From: Tolypeutes matacus
Lineage: Eukaryota > Chordata > Mammalia > Cingulata > Chlamyphoridae
Assembly: GCA_026826555.1 (NCBI GenBank)
Contig: JAKSZT010000089.1
Coordinates: forward strand, 526,688 to 590,687
Length of the DNA: 64,000 nt
Reading direction: 5' to 3'
Positions 35,366-48,304 of this stretch are shown here, one piece after another; position 1 is the first letter of the stretch; every line of letters begins with the position of its first letter. Below the pieces are notes generated by a model. It was not told the origin of the DNA and did not search any database. It saw only the letters and a program-made list of their open reading frames with translations. The translations under genes were made by a program, and so were the position numbers.

Positions 35366-38300
35366 CGGAATCCAGATCTCCTCCGGATCTGCCCCTGCAG
35401 CTCCTTTCCCCTCTTGGCTTTTGGCCAGCTCTTGTCTCTGCGTGTCTGGGTCTCTGCTTGATGCCTGTGTGGAGGCACTGGGCGGCGCCATCTTCCTGCA
35501 GAGGGAATCCCGCTGGCTTTCCGCGGTGTGGCTGCCGAGGTGGCTGTTCCCGCCAGGGGTCCTGCAGACCTGCTGTCCGGCTCAGGCTCACTCCTGGGCT
35601 CCTCGTCTGGCCTTTTTTGTGGGCAGGCTCCAAACGGCAGCCTCTGCCACACGCATACGTGTGGAGACAGTGCCTGCCCGCAGTCACCCTGGGAGGCGGG
35701 GTGGCACTGGCAGGTGCCTCCTGGCCACTGCCCCCTCTTCGAGCCCTGGGCTCTGGGAAGGGGTGCCGCTCCACGGCCTCAAGCCCTTCCTGGCATCTTC
35801 AGTCTCGGGCCTGCGGAGCCCTGCGCTGTATTAGAGAGCGCCGTGGCTCGCCGGGCACCGCCCTGCTTTCTGCCCTGCTCTGTGCCCTTGGGCGCCTCTG
35901 GGCTTCTTTGCTCTGTCGCCAAGGAGACCCCTACAGTCTGCCCCAGTATCGGCAAGTGCCCGGAGATGCTGAGGGACATTCTCGTGGGAATGATGGACAC
36001 TCCCCGAAGCACTTAAGATGTGTATCAAAAAGCATAGATTTGGCTTTCCTCATAAAAATCACCTTTTTAAGAGGTAGCTCCGGCTGCCCAAGGTCTGCCT
36101 TGTGCTGTGGTTTGACTGTGCTGTGCAGTGAACACGGGAACTGGGCATCAGTGTCGCTTAAGCTGCGTTTCAAGCAGGCCCTTGGCCCTCTGCAATGTAA
36201 TCACGCGCTCCTGTGTCCTTTGAGCCAGGACCAGTGCAGGGGTGATAGCGTACGGCAGCAGGTGAGAGCTGGGCAGCCTTTCGTGTGGCTGATGTTTTCC
36301 ATGGCCCCAGACACAGGGTGCAGGGTTGGAAACCCAGGGCAGAGTGAGAGGAAATGTGCCACGATGTGAAGATAAGGGGCGTCTTCTAGTCACTTAAAAA
36401 TGGTTAGAGGGGAGGGGCCTGCTTGGGGCTCTCCCAGGTTCGTGGACCTGCGGGTCAGGCGGCTGTCATCTCGTCCGGTTTCTTCCGCCCCCTTCCCTCT
36501 CCGCTCCCCCCGGCACTCCAGGTACATGTGTCAGGCGCGGGTGCTGCCCACAGCCTCCGGGGCTCTGGCTGGGGCCCCCCTTGCCACTCGGGGCTCCTGC
36601 TGCTTTGCCGTCCTGCGGCAGTGCGAGCGTCTCCTGACGAACACAGGACGTCTTGCTGTGTTTCCTGCCGCAGCGTGCGCATGCCGCAGTTGCTACCGGG
36701 TTCCTGAGATGGAACACAGAGTTTGGTGTTTGGGTTTCGTAATTATTACTTTTTAGTGACTGCGACAAGCCATGTGCTGAGAAAGCTGTCTCAACCTGTA
36801 CTTGATCCAAAATTTCTTTAAAATTCTCGTCACTTATAAAATCTTGGCTGGTCCCTGAAGGGACAAAGCCATGTTGCGTGTAAACAGAGTCACGGTGGCA
36901 CTGGGCAGCCTCTCAGTGCTCTTGTCTGATGACTCGGGCAGGAGGGAGGAGCAGCATCTTCTCTGGGTTCTGGACTGACGGATGGAGAAGCCCGTTCCCA
37001 GACATGGCCACTGAGCAGCAGGTGGGCCGGCAGGGAGAGCGCCCCCGCGGCTCCGACTCGAGGCGGCCGCTGCAGTCAGGGGTCTCAGTCCTGTTGCTGG
37101 GGTCCCGCGTAAGCAGAGCAAGATCCAGACGGAGAAGCCGCAGCTGCAATGAGCGGCACTCAGCGGGCCGGAGGGCAGGAGGGGCCGCCGTGGGCACCGC
37201 CACGTGACAGGCACCGAGGGCCACGGGCCGCCGGCAGCCGCCCCCGAGCGCCCGCGGCGCCTCACTGTGAGGCTGCAGAGTCCTGCGAGGAGCCCCCCAG
37301 TCCCTGGGACTCGCTTGAGCAGCGGGAAACCACAGCAGCGCCCGAAGCAGGAAGGCCCCGATGCCCAGTAGGAGTGCGGGTGGGCCAAGGCCGTACGCTC
37401 GCCGCGCGGCCTCTCTCAGAGGCGAGCAGGCCCCAGTGCGAGCGAAGCCGGGCACGGAGGGCACGGGGGCCAGGGCAGGGTGCGCGCATCGGGGACGGTG
37501 GCTCTGGGCCGTGCCTGCGCAGATGCCTGCATGTGGAGCCCTCCCCGACCTCTCCGCGCACTGCACGCACGTGTCACGCCCCAGGCCGCACCTGCGCTGA
37601 CGGCAGCAGGATGGCAGAAAGGGCGCTTGGGTTTTCCTGTGAGACGTCAGCATGTGTGTTTCCAGGTCATTTTTAAAATCCATGGAGTTTTTCATGTCCA
37701 AAGGGAAATAAAAGAACGAAACGGTAAATCACGGTGGTGCGTTGACTAGGCCTTCAGTGCTGCGAGAGAGAGGTGCAGGCCAGGCCATCCTGGCATGTGG
37801 CCACACGGTCCCCGGCGCAGCCTGGCTCCAGCGGCAGCCTCTGCAGAGGCTCAGTGCTGCCTTCTCAGAGGAGGAGGCTCCCCGCAGCCCATCACGGCAG
37901 AGGCAGAGCCAGCGCGGGCACTCCTCCTGCTGACACATCAGGTGGGATGCGCCTGTTAGTTAGAAACACAGTGAGTTCTGTGTCTTCACTCAGTGAGCTG
38001 AGACAGACCCAATTCCGAGAACAGGTCAAACGAAGCAGCCCCCGTGATGGCTTTGTGGAGTGAGCCCATGTGTTGAGACTCTGGTGCTAGAGACACCAGA
38101 GTTGACACGGAGTGGCCCCTCCCAGGGATCGGCTCTGCCTCCGTCCGTTTCCGACTGCCTGGGCAGTGCCGGGGGAACTGCTCGTGTGACCTGCTTAGTG
38201 AGTCAGCTGGGGACACCTCCAGGCAAGTGCATGGAAGGCCGTGGCCAGGGGTCTGGGAGCCCCGAGGGCAGCACCCAGGAGTGTCCTGGAGCCTGGGAGC

Positions 38301-38518
38301 CTGGCTGATTAGAGGAAGAGGAGGGGGGCTTGCCGGCGCCCAGTAGTCTCCTGTGTGCTGTTTCTTCTTCACTAGATTCCTCCCATTCTCTGAAGCTTGG
38401 CCCCAAACGCCGTATATTTCATTGACGTTGACTCTGAGAAGAAAGAAAACATAGTGTGTGCTATGAAATATTTGTACAGCATAGAGCACAGCAGAATGGT
38501 GTTAAAACCGTATATTTG
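35366..38518. other. Intronic GC-rich stretch up to the L1
   Basis: No exon recognised. It includes the CpG-rich patch at 37010-37620. Confidence 0.45.
37010..37620. promoter_or_regulatory. Intronic CpG-rich patch
   Basis: Dense CpG with GCCCCCGCGGCTCC-type composition, isolated within the intron. Several open frames cross it in different phases, without domains. It could be an alternative promoter or an orphan CpG island. Confidence 0.3.
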
Positions 38519-39648
38519 GACTTCCGGGAAGATGGCGGACTAGTAAGACACGGGAATCTCTTCTCCAGAAAAATAGCTAGAGGACAAGCTGAAACAGCCC
38601 CGAAAAGATCTCCTAGGGTTTAGGACAGCAGGTGAAGGCTGCACACCACACAGAGGAGAGAGGGACAGAAGAAGGAAATCACAACAACAGAACTGTGAGT
38701 CGCAAGTAGCAGCTTCTGCTGCTGCCGGCGCCCTCCCCCCCAACACTCTTCAGAATTCTCGGGCCCCTGGGCCTGCGACCACAGAAAAAGGGGGCTTCAG
38801 GGATCTGCCACTCCAGGAAAGGGGAGAGAGAGGGACACAGCCTTAGGCTGACTCGAGTTCTGACCTGAAATTTGGGCTGCGGAGCCCCACGGACCCTTCC
38901 ACACGGCGGTTTGCCTGGGAGCCTAGGAAGGACTGGAGAAATCCGACCCTCGCAACCTCCCTCTCTTCTAGCCTGGACTAATTATTGAGGACTCCACGGG
39001 AGAGGGGAGAGAGAGCCTGGGCTGACCCTGCTTTGGACTCCCAGGTTTGGTCTGCCCTGTCCCGAGAGCCCTTCCAGGCCGGGTGGGGCTGCGCCATTGT
39101 TTGCCTTGGAGCCTACAAGGGGCTAAAGATACACAAACCTCCCAATCTCCTCCTCTACTAACAGGGACTGATTGTTGAGGATTCAGAAGGGAGTGGAAAT
39201 ATTTCCTAGCTGGGAAAAGGGGGACGCTACGAGAGAAGTCTGGAGAACAGTCTCAGGAAGTTTGAATCACAGGGCTCCTAGCCCCCAGACAGGAAGCTCC
39301 ATCACACTGATCTGGTCTGTGTCACAACAAATACGCTCCGACCAGGCATTGAATTGAGAGCTGCCAACAAGCGCCATCTCCTGGCAGACCAAGGAAGTGC
39401 ACATAAGAAAATTAATAAGTAAGAGAGGCTTTTCCTGGCCTCTCTAGCCTCCCTGCCCAAGGCCCTAGGAAACGACTCTACAACCAATTACTGGGTCCAG
39501 TGCCCAGTTTTGAGCAACCAGCAGAACAATCCTAACCATCAAGGTTGAGCCAAAAATCAAAGAGCTGTGGTAACTCACAGCCTCCTGCCACTAAAACCCC
39601 ATAAAAGAGAAAGAGATAGAGCATCTAAGTAAAATACAAACTAACCAG

Positions 39649-40619
39649 ATGCCTAAGCACCAGCAAAAAATTACGGGCCATACTAAGAAAATAGAAGACA
39701 TGGCCCAAGAAAAGGAATACAGCAAAGTCCCAGAAGAGATGCAGAATTTGAGAGAACTAATCAGTGAGATGAGCACAAATTTCCAAAATCAAATTAATGA
39801 GATGAAAGAGAATATAGTTAAAGAGGTAAATGACATGAAGAAGTCATTGAGTGAACGCAAAGAAGAATTTGAAATCCTGAACAGAAAAGTAACGGAGTTC
39901 ATGGGAATGAAAGACACAATAGGTAAAGTAAAATATACACTTGAAGCATACAACAGCAGACTCGAAATGATAGAAGAAAGAATAAGTGATACTGAGGACA
40001 GAGCAGCTAAAATTGAAGAGAGAAAAGAATGGAAAAAATTGAGCAGGGGCTCAGAGAGTTGAATGACAACACAAAACGAAGAACATACGTGTCATGGGAG
40101 TTCCAGAAGGAGAAGAGAAAGGAAAAGGGGCAGAAAGAGTATTTGAGGAAATAATAGCTGAAAATTTGCCAACTCTCACGAAAGAAATCAACTTGCATGT
40201 CCAAGAAGCACACCGTACCCCAATAAGAATAAATCCAAATAGACCTACGCCAAGACACATATTATTCAGAATGTTAAATGTCAAAGATAAAGAGAAAATT
40301 CTCAGAGCAGCAAGAGAGAAGCAAACAATCACGTACAAAGGACGTCCAGTAAGACTTAGTGCAGATTTCTCTTCAGAAACCGTGGAGGTGAGAAGACAGT
40401 GGTATGATACAATTAGGAAACTGAAAGGGAAAAACTACCAGCCGAGAATTCTTTATCCAGCAAAACTGTCCTTCAAATATGAAGGTGAATATAAACTATT
40501 CACAAACAAACAAACTAAGAGAGTTTGCAAAAAAGAATCCACCTTTACAGGAAATATTAAAGGAAGCCTTAGAACCTGAAAGAAAAAGACAGGAGAGAGA
40601 GGCTTGGAGGAGAGTATAG
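39649..40619 (+). pseudogene. L1 ORF1 (RNA-binding protein), frameshifted
   Basis: ORF1p is the trimeric coiled-coil RNA chaperone of the L1 RNP. The frame from 39649 (MPKHQQKITGHTKK) is rich in E/K/L heptads, as expected of the coiled coil. The reading frame shifts at about 40022-40028, again near 40070, and again near 40510. Between these breaks the RRM/CTD text is clear (MGVPEGEEKGKGAE, RPTPRHILFRMLNVKDKEK, AREKQTITYKGRPVRLSADF). The expected stop is TAG at 40617-40619, giving a family-like length of about 323 codons. The first break, GAGAGAAAAGAATGG, is also present in the minus-strand L1. Confidence 0.9.
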
Positions 40620-40700
40620 AAGAAAGAAAAGCAGAAAGGATAACCAAAAGAGTAAAAAGAGAGACAAAAATAAGATGACATATGAAAACCAAAGAATAAA

Positions 40701-43700
40701 ATGGAGGAAATAAATAGTGCATTTTCAATAATATCATTGAATGTGAATGGATTAAATTCCCCAATCAAAAGATACAGGCTGACAGAATGGATAAAAAAAC
40801 ATGAGCCATCCATATGCTGCTTACAAGAAACTCACCTCAGACCCAAGGATACAAGCCGGAGGAAAGTAAAAGGTTGGAACAAGATACTCCACGCGAATAT
40901 AAACAGAAAGGAGCAGGGTTAGCTATACTAATATCAGACAAAACAGACTTCAATTGCAAAAAAGTGATAAGAGATGTGGAAGGCCATTATATATTAATAA
41001 AAGGGACGATCCTCCAGGAAGATATAACAGTCATAAATATCTACGCATCTAACCAGAGTGCCCCAAAATATATGAGACAAACTCTGGCAAAACTGAAGGG
41101 AGAAATAGACATTTCTACAATAATCGTTGGAGACTTCAACACCCCTCTCACATCATTAGATAGAACAACTAGACAGAAGATCAACAAGGAAACAGAGAAC
41201 TTGAACAATATGATAAACAAGTTAGACCTAACAGACATATACAGAACACTGCATCCAAACTCAGTGGGTTATACATTCTTCTCAAGTGCCCATGGATCTT
41301 TCTCCAGGATAGACCACATGTTAGGTCACAATGCAGCTCTCAATAAATATAAAAAGATTGAAATTATACAAAGCACCTTCTCAGATCATAATGGAATGAA
41401 ACTAGAAATCAATAACAGACAGGAAAAATGTAAATTTGCAAATGTGTGGAGACTGAACAACACACTCCTAAATATTCAGTGGGTCAAAGAAGAAATTGCA
41501 ATTGAAATCAGCAAATATATTGAGACAAATGAAAATGAGAGCACAATGTATCAAAACTTATGGGATACAGCAAAGGCAATCTTGAGAGGGAAATTTATAA
41601 CCCTAAATGCCTATATTAAAAAAGAAGAAAGAGCTAAACTCAAAGATTTACCTGAACAACTTGAGAAACTAGAAAAAGAACAGCAAACCAATCCCAAAGC
41701 AAAAAGAAGGAAAGAAAAAATAAAGATTAGAGCGGAAATAAATGAAAATGAGAACAGAAAAGCATTAGAGAAAATCAACAAAACCAAAAGCTGGTTCTTT
41801 GAGAAGATCAATAAAATTGACAAACCCCTCACTAGACTAACAAAGAAAAAAAGAGAGAAGATGCAAATAAATACAATCAGAAATGAAAGGGGAGAAATTA
41901 CAAATGACCTCACAGAAAGAAAAAGAATCATAAGAGGATATTATGAGAAACTATATGCCAACAAACTAGACAATCTGGATGAAATGGACAAATTTCTAGA
42001 AACTCACAACCAACCTACAGTGACACAACAAGAAATACAAGAACTTAACAAACCAATCACAATTAAGGAGATTGAATCTGTCATCAAAAATCTCCCAGCA
42101 AAGAAAAGTCCAGGACCAGATGGCTTCACAGGTGAATTCTACCAAGCATTTCTAAAAGAATTAACACCAATCCTGTTTAAACTCTTCCAAAAAATCGAAG
42201 AGGGGGGAAAATTACCCAACACATTTTATGAAGCCAACATCACCCTAATACCAAAGCCAGATAACGATTCCACAAGAAAATTACAGACCAATCTCTCTCA
42301 TGAACATAGATGCAAAAATTCTCAACAAAATACTTGCAAATCGAATCCAACAGCATATCAAAAGGCTTGTACATCACGACCAAGTGGGATTTATTCCTGG
42401 TATGCAAGGGTGGTTCAACATAAGAAAATCAATCAATGTAATATACCACATTAAGAAATTGAAGGGAAAAAACCACACGATCATCTCAATAGATGCAGAA
42501 AAGGCATTCGACAAAATCCAACATCCTTTTTTTGATAAAAATACTTCAAAAGATAGGAATAGAAGGAAAATTCCTCAATATGATAAAAGGCATATATGAA
42601 AGAAAAACCCACAGCCAACATCGTACTCAATGGGGAAATGTTGAAAGCTTTCCCCCTAAGATCAAGAACAAGACAAGGATGCCCACTGTCACCATTGTTA
42701 TTCAACATTGTACTAGAAATTCTAGCCAGGGCAATTAGACAAGACAAAAAAATTAAAGGTGTCCAAATAGGAAAAGAGGAAGTAAAACTCTCACTGTTTG
42801 CGGATGACATGATCCTGTATTTAGAAAATCCTGAAGTATCCACAACAAAGCTACTTGAACTAATAAATGAGTTCAGCAAAGTGGCAGGATGTAAGATCAA
42901 CATGCAAAAATCAGTAATGTTTTTGTACATCAGTACTGAACAATATGAGGAGGAAATCAGGAGGAAAATTCCATTTTCAAAAGCAACAAAAAGACTCAAA
43001 TACCTAGGAATTAATTTAACCAAGGAAATACAGGACCTATATGCAGAAAACTATAAAACAATGCTAAAAGAAATTTAAAAAGACCTAAACAAATGGAAAG
43101 ACATTCCGTGTTCATGGATTGGAAGAATAAATATCGTGAAGATGTCAATCTTGACCAAACTGATTTATAGATTCAATGCAATACCAATCAAAATCCCAAC
43201 AGCTTACTTTACAGAATTAGAGAAGGCAATTACCAAATTCATCTGGAAGGGTACGTGCACCCGAATAGCCAAAAGTATTCTGAAAAAGAAGAGCAATGTG
43301 GGAGGAATTTCACTGCCTCACCTTGAAACATATTACAAAGCTACAGTGGTCAAAACAGCATGGTACTGGCATAAAGATAGACATATCGATCAGTGGAATA
43401 GAATTGAGAATCCAGAAATATACCCTCACCTCTACAGTCAACTGGTTTTTGACAAACCTACCAAGCCCACGCTGATGGGAAAAAACAGTCTCTTCAACAA
43501 ATGGTGTTGGGAGAACTGGATATCTATAACCAAAAGAATGAAAGAGGACGCCTATCTCACCCCTTATACAAGAATCAACTCAAAATGGATCAAAGATCTA
43601 AATATAAAAGCCAGGACCATAAAACTACTAGAAGAAAATGTAGGGAAACATCTTCAAGACCTTGTAGTAGGTGGTGGTTTCTTGGACCTCACACCCAAAG

Positions 43701-44536
43701 CTCATGCAACAAAAGAAAAAAATAGATAAATGGGACCTCCTCAAAATTAAACACTTTTGCAACTCACAGGACTTTGTCAGAAGGGTGAAAAGGCAGCCAA
43801 CTCAATGGGAAAAAATATTTGGAAATCACATATCTGATAAGGGTTTAATATCCAGGATCTATAAAGAGATGTTACAACCCAACAATAAAAAGACAAATGA
43901 CCCAATTAAAAAATGGGCCAAAGACTTGAATAGACATTTCTCCGAAGAAGAAATACAAATGGCAAAAAAAAAAAAAAAAAAAAAAAACACATGAAGAAAT
44001 GCTCAACATCACTCATGATTAGGGAAATGCAAATCAAAACTACAACGAGATATCATTTCACACCTATCAGAATGGCCACTATTAAAAAGACAGAGAACTA
44101 CAAGTGTTGGAGAGGATGTGGAGAGATAGGAACACTTCTTCACTGTTGGTGGGAATGCAGTCTGGTACAGCCACTGTGGAGGACTGTCTGGCAGTTCCTA
44201 AAGAAGTTGAATATAGACTTGCCACGTGACCCTGCAATACCACTACTGGGTATATACCCAGAAGAACTGAGAGCAGTGACACGAACAGACATCTGCACAC
44301 CGATGCTCATAGCCACATTATTCACCATTGCCAAAAGTTGGAAACAACCCAGATGTCCATCAACAGACGAATGGATAAACAAACTGTGGTCTATTCACAC
44401 GATGGAATATTATGTAGCTGTAAGAAGCAATGAAGTCATAAAGCATATGACAACATGGATGAACCCGGAGGACATTATGTTGAGTGAAGCAAGCCAGACA
44501 CAAAAGGACAGATACTGTATGAATGCGTTACTATGA
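40701..44536 (+). pseudogene. L1 ORF2 (endonuclease/reverse transcriptase), multiply broken
   Basis: ORF2p nicks DNA and reverse-transcribes the L1 RNA. Endonuclease motifs are visible: SLNVNGLNS, QETHL, GDFN and FSDHNGM. Reverse transcriptase motifs [12 protein letters not shown] and [13 protein letters not shown] (catalytic FADD, near 42800) are intact, as is the C-terminal [17 protein letters not shown]. Breaks: frameshifts near 40917, 42285, 42533 (seven T instead of six) and 42600, an in-frame TAA at 43076-43078, a frameshift near 43722, and a 24-A run at 43964-43987. The start at 40701 (MEEINSAFSIISLN) and the stop after ALL at 44534-44536 give a near-normal span of about 1,278 codons. 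Confidence 0.93.
43964..43987 (+). repeat. 24-base poly-A run inside L1 ORF2
   Basis: It lies in the codons after EEIQMA. The corresponding tract in the L1 at 19080-21178 has nine A. This is an expanded homopolymer in a coding remnant. Confidence 0.95.
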
Positions 44537-44776
44537 ACCAAATATATTGGGTAACATATTGTTTGATTCAAAAAAAAAAATCTACATGTATCCGTTACAT
44601 TTAATTGCGAAATGTATATATTTATTCATCTGTGTTTACTTTTTAGTTTTTAATTGTTTATGTTTTCAATTATTAAATGTACAAAAAACACACAAAAAAA
44701 GCATAAATTTGAACTATGAGCAAGAGCCTACTAATAATACAACATTGGGTAGTAACTTGAAAAAAAAAAAAAAAAA

Positions 44777-47700
44777 GAGGAGGGGAGTGTGACACCTTTG
44801 AAGAATTACAAGGTCATTCTGTACAAGTTTACGGCAAGCTCCCATGGACTGGCAGGGTTACCTGGGCGGTCGGGGCTGCTTTGAGGCCTGCGTGGTGAAG
44901 GGATCTGCTGGAGGCCTGGGAGCAGAGCCAGCACGGCCTGTGCGAGGGGAGGCCAGGCAGGTGGGCACGGGGTGGGTAGGGCGGCTCCTGGAGGGCAAAG
45001 GGCCTGGGAGGTGTGGGCAGGGCCGTGGCTCGGGGGCGGCGACATGAGCAGGGCTGCAGGGCGGGCCCCGGAGGCCGTGGGGGCGGAGGACCTGTCCCCT
45101 GGGCGGGCAAGGGGCACGTCAGACTTGAGTGGTTTGAACCTGCATTCACGGCACTGTCCGGGTTGAGGGGTGCGGCTGGGAGCGATGAGACCACGTCCAG
45201 GCTGGCCCTGCCCCGAGTGGGGGCGCGGCGTGGCCGGCCCCCGTCTCCGAGGCGCCTGCTCCGCTGCTGGTCCACGGCGGGCCTGCCGGCCTGCGCTGCC
45301 ACCACCCCACCTGCTGCGAGAGCTTCCGTCTGTGTGAGGCCGGGAGTCTCTTTCCCAACCAAGCCGTGGGCCCGGCCCCCCCCCAGCAGAGAGGGGTGTG
45401 TGTGCAGGGACTGGTGCAGCTGGCCGGGGGGCGCGGCTCGCAGGGGCTGGGCGCTTGGGCACCCCTTCTGCAGCTGCGATTTGGGGCGCCGACGCCAGGA
45501 TCGATGATTTGCTGAAGGGGAGGTTGGGGGACTTGGGGTGCCACCTGGTTGTCTGATGTGCCCCGATTCTCTTCGTAGTCTTGCTGCAGGAGCAGAAGGG
45601 GCTTCGGACTGATCCAGGGCTAGGGCTCAAAACACACAAGGAAACGAGGCGCAGCGAGTGAGCGCCAGCAGGACCGACCGCGAGGGCTCCAGCGTTGGAA
45701 CTGGCAGAGCAGCTGTGCTCAGAGAAGTAAGAGGAGCTGACGGACGGAGCAGGGAACAGGCTCCTTCCACTTGGCTCCGCCGTCACCCAGGCGCGTGTCC
45801 AGTGGGAGAGAGGCCAGGGCAGGCAACACGTGCTTCTCACAGAGCCTGCCCGAGCAGCCGCGTGTCCCTCTCCTCCGTTCTCAGCCTGGGACTTGCTCAC
45901 GACAGCACTGTCGCAGCCGGGCGGCTGAGGCTTGTCACCTCAGCCTCGCCCGGGCAGAGAAGGGGGAAGGGCGAGCGCAGCGTCTGCCAGCCCCTCTTAC
46001 GTCTCGTTTCACTGACCGCTGGCCTGGGCTGTATGCTTTGTCACTTGTTTTCGTCTGTCTCCTCCGTAAATGGAGCCGCAGGCCAGGGGCTTTCTCTCCT
46101 GGGCACGTGCCTCTGCCTGGTGCATAACTGGCATGAGCCAACGGCTGCAGACTGCTCACGCGGTGGAGTGCAGGCAGTGTGGATGTGGGTCTGCGTTACG
46201 GGCACGTCCTGATGCTCGTGCAGCGCTCGCTGCACTGGTGGGTGAGGCCTTGTGGAGTCTGGAAGGTTCCGGCTCCGTCTCTGGCAGCCCTGAAGGGTCC
46301 CTGGGTGAGGGAGGGCATGGCAGGCAGTTCTGTGCTTCTGTGGCCCAGGCGCCTCCCCTGCGATTGTTTCCTGCCGAGATGCGTCTGTCGGCTGCAAGCC
46401 CTGGGAGCCGGGCATCTGGGCAGTGCCGCTTCACGTTGCCTGACCTCTCCGTGCCTCTGTTTCCTCATCTGTAGAATTGGGGTCGTGAGGGCATGGGCCT
46501 CGTTGGCGTGCTTGAGCTGAGGGAGTGGCCATTTGGACGCACTCAGCCCGGTGCTGGCCGAGCGCACCTAGCTGCCTCGTCTCCCTGGTCCCTCCAGCCT
46601 GCAGCTTAAAATGCTGGAATCTCCCTGTGGGGCTTGGTGCGTGGCAGCCTTTGGCTGGCCCAGGGCCTTGCCGGGGCGTAGGCCAGGTCCCCGCTGAGGT
46701 GGGCTGTGGCTTTGGAGGGTGCAGGCATTTGCCAGGTCCATACGCTCCCTCTTGTTGCGTTCAGTTGGATTTTTCTGGATCCACTGACAGCCAGGAGGAA
46801 TTGTTGCTGAGAGTCACGGTTTTTGAAAACGTATGTGAAAGTGAGTGGCAGAGAACGATGGACAGAGGTGCTGATCTGTGTAAAAAGCCGCTGTCCATTG
46901 CTGAAGCCACTGATTTAAAAACTGCGTCAGCAAAGAGCAAAGGATTGGATCAGTTCCTTTATTTATCTGAGTCACAAAATGGATTTACGGGCTTTTCACC
47001 TTCCACTTCGGTGACTCCCACGACCAGCTCTCTTCTGTGGGGGGCCACGTTTTGGAGAGGACCTCTTGGGGTGTCCCCATCCCCCTATCCTTGCATTCCT
47101 GGATGGGGTGGGGGTAAGCAGCCCGGGCAAGGACTGGGCTCGTAGCTCTTCTGCTCCCCTGACTGGGTTGCGAGTTGGGGGTCCTGGCAGGGACAGGGCT
47201 GCTCTGGTGGGCGTCTGAGAAGATGGGGCGTCCCAGGGGGGTGGGTGCTCCTGGCTCAGGGGCTTCTGGCTGCTGGGATGGGTCTGGGCACCCCGCACAG
47301 TTGCTTTCTGCGCGGACTTGCTGGCGTGTAGTTGGAATTGGCACAGGACACGCGTCAGACTCCACAGAACGGTCCCTGGTTTTTAATGTGTGCAGACTAA
47401 GGGAAAAAGCACCCGGGATCTGGGCGTCCAGTGTGGGATGCAGACTGTGCCCATGAGTCTGGATGTGGTGCGAGCTGGTGGCAGGGCCACACTGGTGGGC
47501 TGACCGGGGCTGACCCAAGTAGCTCTGGAAAACTCTGAAGACAAAGAAAAAAGCATTGTACTCCAGCTGGTAAATTTGTTTCTCATGCAGTTAAAAATTA
47601 ATAATTGAAACTGCTTTGCCTACATACTGGAAGTGAACAAATAAGTATCTGGATGGCAGACGGTGGGAGCCAGAGAGGAGAAATACAATAAGGGGAAGGG

Positions 47701-47949
47701 AAGGGAGGCTGGTGTGAAGGCCGGGCGCTGGGCTGGGGCTGGGGACGTCTGCATGGCTGCTCAGCTGCATACGTGCGCAGGTGGAGAGAGACAGGTGTGG
47801 GGCTTTACGCCATAGTGAGGGGGTCTGGGAGCAGCGAGCACACCCAGTGCCCAGATAAATGACGAGGAAATGTGCCAGGGAAGCGTGTTCTCCACCTGGC
47901 CCTTCCTGTGCTTTGCGCCCACTGCACATGGGGCCTTTGGAAGACGCTA
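44777..47949. other. Intronic GC-rich unique stretch
   Basis: No exon recognised. A 364-codon minus frame at 44806-45900 and several frames on the + strand coexist with one another, so none is favoured. A MIR piece lies at 46430-46500. Confidence 0.45.
46430..46500 (+). mobile_element. MIR fragment, plus orientation
   Basis: TGACCTCTCCGTGCCTCTGTTTCCTCATCTGTAG-type text (shown in part: GTTTCCTCATCTGTAGAATT) is the MIR core/3' consensus. Confidence 0.7.
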
Positions 47950-48290
47950 CCTTTTGTTAAGGTGTGGCCACCTGAAGCAGGTGGGCTTCAGTCCAGATTG
48001 CTGGAGTCCTTTAAACAGAAAGAAGCTCAGACGCAGGGAGAAAGCTGTGGGAAGAAGCTGGGAGTCAGTGAAACCTGGAGGGGAAGGGAGGAGACGCTGC
48101 CGTGTGCTTTGCCACATGATGGAAAAGCAGGACTGCAAGGGGCGCCGGGGGCCAAAATCGTCTGGCTGATGCCTCGATTTTGGGCTTCTCTTAACCTTAG
48201 AACTGTGAGCCAGTAAATTTCCACTGTTTGAGTCAACACATTGTGTGGTATTTGTTTAGCAGGGAAATAAGGCAGGAAAACAAAATCCTG
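47950..48290 (+). mobile_element. MaLR-type LTR, plus orientation
   Basis: GACGCTGCCGTGTGCTTTGC, then CTTAGAACTGTGAGCCAGTA and AATTTCCACTGTTTGAGTCA are the typical 3' half of MLT1-like LTRs, with the polyadenylation-type AGTAAA just upstream. It is solitary, with no internal region. Confidence 0.6.
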
Positions 48291-48304
48291 GTTTGGGGGA
48301 GTGT

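Larger units (their letters stand above)
38519..44776 (+). mobile_element. Near full-length L1, plus orientation
   Basis: It starts GACTTCCGGGAAGATGGCGG, a typical L1 5' UTR start (YY1-like GATGGC), with a 5' UTR of about 1.1 kb. ORF1 (39649-40619), ORF2 (40701-44536) and a 3' UTR follow, ending in a 17-A tail. The total of 6.26 kb is usual for an autonomous L1. I found no convincing target-site duplication: the flanks ACCGTATATTTG (left) and GAGGAGGGGAGTG (right) do not match. Both ORFs are broken (separate entries), so it is not mobile now. It interrupts the ARHGAP39 intron in sense orientation. Confidence 0.95.

Noticed and set aside
40701..44536. An intact, active L1
   Set aside because: At least five frameshifts, an in-frame stop and a 24-A run break ORF2, and ORF1 is broken too.
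38500..44800. Target-site duplication of the full-length L1
   Set aside because: GTATATTTGGAC on the left and CATAAATTTGAAC near 44703 look alike but do not align well enough to claim.
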